Source: Drosophila persimilis
Taxonomy: Eukaryota; Arthropoda; Insecta; Diptera; Drosophilidae
Direction of reading: 5' to 3'
Length of the DNA stretch: 64,000 nucleotides
Assembly: GCF_003286085.1 (NCBI RefSeq)
Contig: NW_020825456.1
Location: 1 to 64,000, forward strand
Made by a program: the position numbers and the translations under genes. The notes beneath the pieces were generated by a model. It made no database searches, had not been told where the DNA came from, and saw only the letters and a program-made list of their open reading frames with translations. The stretch's first letter is position 1. Each line of letters opens with the position of its first letter. Below are positions 54,945-64,000 of this stretch, piece by piece.

Positions 54945-55970
54945 ACGCTTCGACGGAAGCGGTTCTCATCAGTAGCAGGAAACAGGTGGAGACGGCGAGG
55001 ATAACCGTAGGAGGAGCCTCAATTACCTCAAAACGAGCAATAAGGTACCTGGGAGTTATGCTGGACACCAGACTGTCGTTTAGAGAGCACCTGCAGCAGA
55101 CACACCAGAAGGCACACGGCGTAGTCATGGCGGTTTCACGTATGATGCTGAACCACAGAGGCCCAAAGTCAACGAGTAGGAGACTGCTATTTAACGTGGC
55201 CAAGTCATCCATACTATACGCAGCGCCAATATGGGCCCAGGCCACGAGGACCAAGAGCTACACTAAGGGCATAGAGTCGGACTTCAGACTCGGAGCCCTG
55301 CGGGTCAGCTCGGCGTTCCGTACTGTCTCCACAGAGGCAATAATGGTAATAAGCGGCATACCACCCGTAGAGCTCGCAGCGAAGGAAGCCAGCGAAATCC
55401 ACAAGGGAAGAAAGGCCGCCAACACACAGGCAGACGCTAGAACGGCTAAGACCAGGGCGAGGGCTGAATGTCTCGAGAGCTGGCAACTCAGATGGGATAA
55501 TGCTGTAACCGGCCGCTGGACCCACCGTCTAATCCCCAACATTGCAGCATGGATGAATCGGCGGCATGGAGAACTTACGTTCTCGCTGACACAAGTTCTC
55601 AGCGGCCACGGGTGCTTTAAAGAGTACCTTCACCGCTTTGGCCACGAAGAAGATGGGCTGTGCAGCTGCTGCGGAACAGTAGAAAACGCTGAGCATGTCC
55701 TGACCGCATGCGCCAGATTCTCAGAGGCCCGCAGGCGAGCAGAAGGCACCATAGGAGTGCCCATTACGGTGGAAGGTTTGGTACCAAGGATGCTGGAAAA
55801 CCAAGCAAATTGGACGGCGATATGCAGTCTTGCAACAGAAATCGCTTCGGAACTGAGGCGGCTTGAACGCACACGAAATGAGCGGCCGTAATAGGCTAGC
55901 CAGCCTTGCGAAGCAATGCTTCACGGCAGTCCCGCAAGTCTGGTCCATATACTGGTCCATACGCTATATA
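54945..55970 (+). pseudogene. R1-like LINE fragment b, unit 2
   Basis: Copy of 41717-42742 with an open frame to 55891 and the same 3' UTR structure (55900-55943). Confidence 0.8.
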
Positions 55971-57062
55971 TTTATACCCGATACTCAAAATGAGTATTGG
56001 GGTATATTAGATTTGTGGTAAAAGTGGATGTGTGTAACGTCCAGAAGGAATCGTTTCCGACCCCATAAAGTATATATATTCTTGATCAGCATCAATAGCC
56101 GAGTCGATTGAGCCATGTCTGTCTGTCCGTCTGTCCGTCCCCTTCAGCGCCTAATGCTCAAAGACTATAAGAGCTAGAGCAACGATGTTGTGGATCCAGA
56201 CTTCTGTGATATGTCACTGCTACAAAAATATTTCAAAACTTTGCCCCGCCCACTTCCGCTCCCACAAAGGGCGAAAATCTGTGGCATCCACAATTTTAAA
56301 GATACGAGAAAACCAAAACCGCAGAATCGTATAGAATGACGATATCTTTTAGACTACGGAATCTGAATTGGATCGTATTATTATTATAGCCAGCATCAAG
56401 AAAACAATTTCATTTTTTCTCGCCCTGTCTCTCTCTAACACACACGTAGCATAGGCGGCTTTGCTTAGAGTAAAACATTAGCGCCTAGATCTCAGAGACT
56501 ATAAAAGCTAGAGCAACCAAATTTGGTATCCCTACTCCTAATATATCGGACCGAGACGAGTTTGTTTCAAAATTTCGCCACACCCCCTTCCGCCCCCGCA
56601 AAGGATGCAAATCTGGGGATATTCACAAATCTCAGAGACTATTAAAGCTAGAGTAACCAAATTTGGTATCCGCACTTCTGTTAGATCTCACTATAAAACG
56701 TATATCTCAAAATTTCGCCCCACCCCCTTCCGCCCCCACAAAGGACGAAAATCTGTTGCATCCACAATATTGAGGATACGAGAAAACTGAAAACGCAGAA
56801 TCATAGATAACGATCATATCTATGAGATTGCTGAATTTGGATCAGATCAGATAATTTTTGTAGCCAAAAGGAACAAATCAATTTGCATTGGCTACGCAGC
56901 GCCCGACGTCACGCTCAGACTGATTTTCTGTCTCTCTCGCACGCACTCTTTGTCGTGTCGTTTAATATAAGCGCCGTCTGCCGGAGGAGAGCCATACTGA
57001 CTTAGTATCGGGTATAACTGTAGAGTTGCGGTGTCCGCAGCAACTCACAACGTTCCCCCCCG
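55971..57062 (+). mobile_element. DINE-1-like Helitron e, unit 2
   Basis: Copy of 42743-43834 with the unmutated 3' hairpin (GCAGCAACTCAC). Confidence 0.75.
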
Positions 57063-57148
57063 TTTTATTCTAATTTTTATATTCTTATATTTTATATATA
57101 TATATCCTATTTTTAATATGAATAAAAAAAAAAAAAAACACATTAACA
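57063..57148 (+). mobile_element. R1-like b tail, poly(A) and LTR remnant, unit 2
   Basis: Copy of 43835-43920. The LTR end CACATTAACA is at 57139-57148, followed by CCACC. Confidence 0.65.
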
Positions 57149-58527
57149 CCACCCGAGGACGATTCGGAACGAATCTCCTACCCATGGCCTCCCGACATCG
57201 CGCCGAAAATACGGAAATTTCTAGACGAGGAACTGCCAACACTCCGTGGCCTCCGAGGGACGACGGATCTGACAGAACACACCATCGTCATGAGGTACAA
57301 CCGACCCATACAACAGCGGAACTACCCGAAAAATCCAGCCATGCGGCGGATCATCGATGAACAGGTCGACCAACTGATAGCTGAGGACCTAATCGAACCA
57401 TCCCGGAGCCTCACAGCGCGTCAATCGTCCTGGTCCGCAAAAAGGACGGGAGATGGCGCATGTGTGTAGATTATCGGCAGCTAAACGATCGTTCCATCCC
57501 GGACGCGTACCCGCTACCCAGGATCAACTACATACTAGAGCGACTCCGAAATGCCCACTTCATCACGACCCTAGACCTGAAAAACGGGTATTGGCAGATA
57601 CCAATGGCCCGGGACAGCCGGGAAGCCACGGCATTCACGATACCCGGCCGTGGATTATACCAATGGAAAGTAATGCCTTTCGGTTTACACTCCGCGGGAG
57701 CCACGTTTCAACGGACCCTCAACCCGTTATCGGCGCATATCTCGACGACATCGTCATCGTCGGGAAAAGCTTCCAGGAACACCTGAACAACGTGAAAGAA
57801 GTTTTCGCACGACAGCGGAAAGCAAACCTACGGGTCAACACGGACAAGTGTGCCTTCTTCCAACGCCGGATAAAATACCTGGGCGGTCCACACGGACCCC
57901 GACAAAATCGCAGCCGTAAAGGATCTGAGGCCGCCGACCAACCTGTTGGGGCTACGACAATGCGTAGGCATGGCCGGGTGGTACCGCAGATTTGACCCAA
58001 ACTTTGCCACCGTAGTCCAACCAATGACACTGCTGCTGAAGAAAGGGAAAGCACGGACATGGGGCCAAGAACAACAAGACGCCTTCGACGAGCTGAAAAC
58101 ACTACTCACCACCGCACCGGTACTCGCCTGCCCAGACTTTAACGTCAAATTTTCCCTGCAGACGGACGCAAGCAACCTTGGAGTAGGCGCGGTCCTCACC
58201 CAAGAGATCGAAGGAAAAGAGCGGGTCATCGCATACGTCAGTCGACGCCTCAACAAGGCAGAAGAAAACTATTCGGCCACCGACAAGGAATGCCTCGCCG
58301 TCATCTGAGCGATCCGAAAACTGCGATGCTATCTCGAAGGCTACCGATTCGACGTCATAACCGATCATCTCGCACTAAAGTGGCTGAATACCCTCGAGAG
58401 CCCTTACGGTAGAGTAGCAAGATGGGCGCTCAAACTACAGCAATACCAATACGACGTGCATTATCGGGCCGGCAACCAGAACGTAGTCGCGGACGCACTG
58501 TCAAGACAACCGCTGGAGACCCTCTCC
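57149..58527 (+). pseudogene. pol: Ty3/gypsy RT and RNase H, unit 2
   Basis: Copy of 43921-45299 with the same frameshift before YLDD and the same TGA in RNase H (58306-58308). Confidence 0.85.
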
Positions 58528-61502
58528 GGACATATGAAGATTGTGCCAGCATCAAAAGTTCCCAAAAGGCACTACTTCATTCCACATCATTGTGTACTCA
58601 AACCTGAGAGCACCACTACAAAGCTTCGGGTAGTATTCGATGCCTCATGCAAATCAACAAGCGGGAAATCTTTGAACGACATTCTACAGGCTGGACCCAC
58701 CGTTCAGAGCGAACTTATGTCCATTCTGCTACGATTTCGAATTCATAAGTACGTATTCACAGCGGACATAGAAAAGATGTACCGGCAAGTGTGGATGAAT
58801 CCGGAGGATCAATTCCATCAGATGATAGCCTGGAGAAACAATCCATCCGAAGAGATCAGGTACTATCGCCTAAAAACAGTATCATATGGGACAACAGCTG
58901 CTCCGTTCCTAGCAACGAAATGTCTGGATCATTTGGCAATACATACAAAGACAGACTACCAGTAGGATCAACAACATTAAAAACCGATTTCTATGTTGAC
59001 GACTGTCTAACTGGAGCAAACACAATTCCAGAGGCAATTCATGTTCGACAAGAACTAAATAAGATATTGCTACCGTCCGGATTCAAATTGCGCAAGTGGT
59101 GCTCCAACAATGAGCAACTTCTCCAAGGAATCCCCAAAGAGGATATTGTAACCGATGTAAAATTAGGAGAGACACTAGATCACTACAGCGTGAAAACTCT
59201 GGGTCTCATCTGGATGCCGAAGAAGGATACATTGTGTGGACGAACACAGAAAAGCCAGGCTACACGCATCACCAAACGGGTGGTATGTTCCGAACTGGCC
59301 CAAATCCTTGACCCACTAGGACTCTTTGCACCGGTGGTAGTAAAGGCAAAAATCTTCATGCAACATCTTTGGGAGCTCAAACTGGATTGGGATGACGAAT
59401 TACCATTACAACACCAAATCGAATGGAAAGAATACCGGGACGACTTACAAACATTGAAAAAAAAGCAAATTCCCCGGCATATCTACGATGGTAAAATTCC
59501 AGTTACCCAAGAGCTCCATACGTTTGTAGATGCATCAGAACGAGCAAATGGCGCAGCAGTATATGTACGCGCTACATACAAAAACAACCAAGTGTCAGTA
59601 AGACTGCTCTGTTCGAAATCACGTGTGGCGCCGACAGCCAAACAATCGATACCACGGTTAGAACTTTGTGCTGCAGTCCTCGGTGCCGAGCTCACAAACC
59701 GAGTCCGACAGGATCTGCACATGGACATTAACACGGTTTCGGATGGATTTGGAGTGATTCCACCGTTGTGTTATCCTGGATAAACGCATCGTCATCAACA
59801 TACCATACCTTTGTGGCAAATCGAATAGCCAAAATCCAGGCATTAACAAACCAGTCACAATGGCGTCACGTGTCATCGGCCAACAACGCAGCCGATGTCC
59901 TGTCGAGAGGAATCGCCTCAAGCAGACTGGCAGATCACAATCTGTGGTTATATGGACCATTATTCCTGCACGGATCTCGAGACAATTGGACGAAGGCACC
60001 CAACATAGAACCCAGCAATCTTGAGAGAAAAGCTAAACATGTAAGCTTGCCAATCACACCTATCGCACTTGGGGATGAATTATATACTTGCAGACATAGC
60101 AACTCGTTTCACAAACTGCAACGCATTGTGGCATATATGTTACGCTTCTGCTACAAAACCAACAGAGCGAACACCACGACGCTCTGCGCTGACGAACTGA
60201 CTCACGCCCGCACTATAATCCTGCGAACCATACAACAAGTCGAGTTTACAGCAGAGTTAAAACAGTTCCAACGCTATAAGACTGTGGATAGAAAGAGCTC
60301 GATCATATCGTTATCTCCCTTCCTAGGAGACGATGAGCTCATCCGAGTTGGTGGTAGACTTGAAGAAGCTCTACTTCCATACAATGCAAAACACCCAGTT
60401 TTGCTGCCTTACAATGACCCAATCGTAAAAATGATCTTGCGGGAGCTACATGAGGAGAACATGCATTGTTGTGGATAATATTGGATTATCAATGACAAGA
60501 CAATGGCTAGAAGCATCATCCTCAGCTGTGTTAGATGCACCAAGGCTAGACCAAAGCTGATGCACCAGATCATGGGCAATCTCCCAGCACAACTAGTCAC
60601 ACAAGCACACCCGTTTCTTAATGCAGGCGTCGATTACTGTGGACCAATCTCGATCCACCATAAGATCCGAGGCAAAAGACCAGATAAGGCGTACATCGCC
60701 GTGTTCTGCTGCTTTTCCACAAAGGCAGTACACCTGGAGCTGGTAAGCGACCTGACCATAGATGCATTCATGGCCGCCCTGTGTCGATTCTTAGGCAGAC
60801 GTGGGAAGTGCCAAACTATGCATTGCGACAATGCAACGAACTTTGTGGGTGCAAACAATCAGCTTAAAGAATTAGAACACTCTATATTCAGCTCAAAGGC
60901 AAGTGCTCTGATCACGAATCATTGCAACAAAAAGCAAGTGGATTTTAAATTCATTCCTCCCAGGGCTCCATCGTTTGGCGGCCTCTGGGAAGCGGCGGTA
61001 AAATCAGAAAAAAATCTGTTGATAACAACCACCAACACAGCCTCATTGACATTTGAAGAACTAAACACAGTGATAATCGAAATTGAAGCAATTCTCAATT
61101 CTCGACCCCATCACTCCAATGTCAAATGATCCCACTGATACAACAGAGCTCACCCCAGGACACTTCTTGATTGGTGAACCATTAACAACGCCTCCTGACA
61201 TCAATACTGATCATTAAGGAAGAACATTGGTCAAGCGCTGGGAATTGGTATCGCGCCTAAAGCATTCATTCTGTAAACAATGGTCTACAGAATACCTCCA
61301 AGAATTGCAAGCTCGGCATAAATGGAAGACCGCTTCACCAAACGTACCTGAAGGATTATTAGTTTTGGTTAAGGAAGACAACCTTCCTGTAATGAAGTGG
61401 CCAATGGGTCGCATCATTAAGACATATCCTGGACAGGACAACCACGTACGAGCGGTTGACGTTAAGACAGCATCTGGCGTATACAAGCGCCCGAACATCT
61501 GA
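58528..61502 (+). pseudogene. pol: BEL4 Pol copy P4
   Basis: Counterpart of P2, joined to Ty3/gypsy RNase H at 58528. Stops at 58965, 59783 and 60478 match P2. Here a frame from 58791 stays open through FYVDDCLTGANT and RNase H to 59783, because it has two bases that P2 lacks near 45790. The tail ends at 61502. Confidence 0.85.
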
Positions 61503-62840
61503 GTGGACCATGATCGTATACTATGACTTGGACCCATATTGGAAGGATATGCAACTAATGTCTGCTGGAATTTCAGAGTTACGATACATGTGCCCTGAAT
61601 TAAAAAATGTTCCGGCAAGTAACTCCATAGTTCAACACTTTTAACATGTGCAAACCGAGCTACAAGCAGGAAGCGTTTTAATGAAAACCTCTCGAAAACG
61701 CAGATCGCCGCTGGACATCATAGGAAATATAGCAAGCAGTCTTTTTGGTGTTCTCGACGCAAAATACGCAGAAGAGATGACTCAAGTAATTGAGAAAGTG
61801 AAAACCAATGAAGACTTTCTACTGCTCCAAAACCAAACATCAATTGTCGACGCGACAATAAACGTAGTCAGAAAAGACAAAGTAACAACTGATAATCGCC
61901 TAAAAATTTTGGAACAGCATATGGCTACTTTCAACCGAGAAAGAGGGTCATATCACAGCGATCATCTGACTCAAGCGTACTAAGGACTAATAGCACAATT
62001 AACCCTGCTCACAACAACTCTCCAACGAATGCAGTCCGACATATCTGATGTCCTAATCGGTATTCATCATCGGAGAATAAGCTCCCCGCTGGTGTCTCCC
62101 GAGCAACTAATAGACCATTTGCCACAAGATCAAATGCTGCCGGTCGCAACGAAGGAGGTGATTCAACTATACAGAATCATGCGTGCCGAAGGAACCCCGA
62201 CTGCAAAACACGTCATCTTCAAGCTGACGCTACCGCTGGTTTCAACAGCTCAGCTCGAAGTTTTCAGCATCATCCCAATTCCGTTTTGGGATTCAACAAG
62301 CTGGAGTCTATTTGACCTCAGAACCACCATAATAACGGTGAACATCCACCGAGTCCAGTTCATGGGCATTACCCAAGAGGAATTCCGACGTTGTCTTAAA
62401 GTACACAACGAGGAGTTCATCTGCGTTGACCATCAAACGATCTTCAATGTGGACAATTGCTGTGAGTTTCAACTGTTTAACAATAAAACAGAAACACTGT
62501 GTCAGGTAACACACACAAAGGCTGACACGGTGTGGCTAAAAACTCAGCATCCAAATAAATGGATCTTCGCAACGCATTCTACAACTAAACTTCAAGCAGT
62601 ATGCAACGGAGTTCCGTCAACCATAACACTGGAAGGAACTGGTCTACTCTCCATGTCCCCTGGTTGCACTTCTCGCAATACTGAAGTAAGCATCAGCACC
62701 TTCAGCACCACAATCAGCGAAGTAAAATCGACTTGGTTTGGTGACGTGAGCCCACCGGAGACATCACCCTCGCCACCAATGTGGCAACTGAAGAACCAGA
62801 CATCAGACTTTCTTCAAGAACTTGATGATCTACGCCAGCA
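61503..62840 (+). pseudogene. env: BEL4 env, longest copy (no signal peptide, no membrane anchor)
   Basis: Starts like the unit 1 fragment, with a furin-like RKRR at 61693-61704 and the following IIGNIASSLFG. A stop at 61981-61983 is followed by a frame (62029 on) that is open to the junction. It is cysteine-bearing (CLKVHNEEFICVDH, NVDNCCEF, SMSPGCTSRNTEVS) and ends in a helical part (NQTSDFLQELDDLRQQ), where an anchor should follow. At 62841 it is cut and joined to Ty3/gypsy RT. The open frame running to 62928 is a fusion artefact. General build fits F-like Env proteins; identity is an inference. Confidence 0.65.
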
Positions 62841-63669
62841 AGCCACGTTTCAACGGCCCTCAACGCCGTTATCGGCGCATATCTCGACGAGATCGTCATC
62901 GTCGGTAAAAGCTTCCAGGAACACCTGAACAACGTGAAAGAAGTTTTCGCACGACAGCGGAAAGCAAACCTACGGGTCAACACGGACAAGTGTGCCTTCT
63001 TCCAACGCCGGATAAAATACCTGGGCGGTCCACACGGACCCCGACAAAATCGCAGCCGTAAAGGATCTGAGGCCGCCGACCAACCTGCAGGAGCTACGAC
63101 AATGCGTAGGCATGGCCAGGTGGTACCGCCGATTTGTCCCAAACTTTGCCACCGTAGTCCAACCAATGACACTGCTGCTGAAGAAAGGGAAAGCACGGAC
63201 ATGGGGCCAAGCACAACAAGACGCCTTCGACGAGCTGAAAACACTACTCACCACCGCACCGGTACTCGCCTGCCCAGACTTTAACGTCAAATTTTCCCTG
63301 CAGACGGACGCAAGCAACCTTGGAGTAGGCGCGGTCCTCACCCAAGAGATCGAAGGAAAAGAGCGGGTCATCGCATACGTCAGTCGACGCCTCAACAAGG
63401 CAGAAGAAAACTATTCGGCCACCGACAAGGAATGCCTCGCCGTCATCTGAGCGATCCGAAAACTGCGATGCTATCTCGAAGGCTACCGATTCGACGTCAT
63501 AACCGATCATCTCGCACTAAAGTGGCTGAATACCCTCGAGAGCCCTTACGGTAGAGTAGCAAGATGGGCGCTCGAACTACAGCAATACCAATACGACGTG
63601 CATTATCGGGCCGGCAACCAGAACGTAGTCGCGGACGCACTGTCAAGACAACCGCTGGAGACCCTCTCC
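62841..63669 (+). pseudogene. pol: Ty3/gypsy RT (C-terminal) and RNase H, third copy
   Basis: Matches 44471-45299 (offset 18370) with a few percent change. The catalytic YLDD reads YLDE here (GACGAG at about 62890). Elsewhere it keeps the more usual residues (LQELRQCVGMARWYRRFVPNF has no Asp for Val). It keeps the shared TGA in RNase H at 63448-63450. It is joined to BEL4 pol at 63670, so the chimeric junction was already present when this copy was made. Confidence 0.85.
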
Positions 63670-64000
63670 GGACATATGAAGATTGTGCCAGCATCAAAAG
63701 TTCCCAAAAGGCACTACTTCATTCCACATCATTGTGTACTCAAACCTGAGAACAGCACTACAAAGCTTCGGGTAGTATTCGATGCCTCATGCAAATCAAC
63801 AAGCGGAAAATCTTTGAACGACATTCTACAGGCTGGACCCACCGTTCAGAGCGAACTTATGTCCATTCTGCTACGATTTCGAATTCATAAGTACGTATTC
63901 ACAGCGGACATAGAAAAGATGTACCGGCAAGTGTGGATGAATCCGGAGGATCAATTCCATCAGATGATAGCCTGGAGAAACAATCCATCCGAAGAGATCA
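63670..64000 (+). pseudogene. pol: BEL4 Pol copy P5 (start only, runs off window)
   Basis: RT start from GHMKIVPASKVPKRHY through LRVVFDASCKS and FTADIEKMYRQV to the window edge. Closer to P2/P4 (GTGCCAGC, EKMYRQ, AWRNNPSEE) than to P1/P3. Small changes (ENSTTKLR for ESTTTKLR). Confidence 0.8.

Larger units (their letters stand above)
48808..62035 (+). repeat. 13.2-kb composite tandem unit 2
   Basis: Head-to-tail repeat of 35598-48805. The junction is env GCAGT (48805), GG, then TAGTGCTCG (48808) from gag. At its own right end the env gene runs on past 62035 into sequence absent from unit 1, so the right end of unit 2 shows the original env continuation. Confidence 0.9.

Noticed and set aside
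62843..62928. End of the env frame reading RPSTPLSAHIST and on
   Set aside because: This is Ty3/gypsy RT read in the wrong frame after the junction, not part of Env.

Overview
This window is eukaryotic, almost certainly Drosophila. It carries Belpaoviridae (BEL/Pao), Ty3/gypsy-errantivirus and copia-type LTR elements, LOA-, R1- and CR1/Jockey-like LINEs, and DINE-1-like Helitrons with a (GTCY)n core. I see no host protein-coding gene. It reads as a nest of transposons of the kind found in pericentric heterochromatin, on a Y or neo-Y chromosome, or in a piRNA cluster. Species and chromosome cannot be settled from sequence alone. Reading frames are mostly broken; the exception is one young BEL element at 6371-12812.

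Layout, 1-32240: a minus-strand Pao-type element ('Pao-m') is the scaffold. Its pieces run from gag zinc knuckles (about 32240) through protease, RT, RNase H and integrase to the pol tail (1617-1988) and a short env-like start (1422-1595). It is interrupted by a CR1/Jockey-like LINE with an internal duplication (28510-31835), a Helitron with a duplicated 3' end around 4.2 kb of non-TE-like DNA (23212-28489), a LOA-type LINE with a 13-bp TSD (17781-21961) that holds another Helitron, a non-autonomous BEL element (BEL2, 12984-16417, TSD CTAAT) and an intact BEL element (BEL1, 6371-12812, TSD CTGTC). At its 3' end a copia-like LTR and then a gypsy-type errantivirus are inserted. The left edge (1-2038) is a partial second copy of the gypsy-copia-Pao-BEL2 arrangement: a tandem duplication whose junction is at 2038/2039 and which predates BEL1.

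Layout, 32250-64000: a Ty3/gypsy element (gag and protease at 32250-34319) received a BEL element with an env gene ('BEL4', 5' LTR 34325-34876, TSD CCACC). The 3' half of BEL4 was replaced by two R1-like LINE fragments and two opposed Helitrons, after which Ty3/gypsy RT-RNase H resumes (43921). Ty3/gypsy RNase H is then joined to a second copy of BEL4 pol (45300), and the composite has been duplicated head to tail: unit 1 is 35598-48805, unit 2 is 48808-62035 (about 13.2 kb, nearly identical). A third, partial restart begins at 62841. All copies share the same disabling stops and frameshifts, so the amplification was by DNA-level duplication (or is partly an assembly artefact), not by retrotransposition.

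Nothing here works as a host pathway. BEL1 could be autonomous and could in principle supply enzymes to BEL2, which keeps a gag-protease frame but lacks RT, RNase H and integrase. The least expected signals are a covarying RNA structure in the R1-like 3' UTRs, a coiled-coil segment in BEL2, R1-like insertion into a (CA)n tract, the Helitron with two 3' ends, and a degenerate tandem array rich in TATCGATA/ATCGAT motifs.
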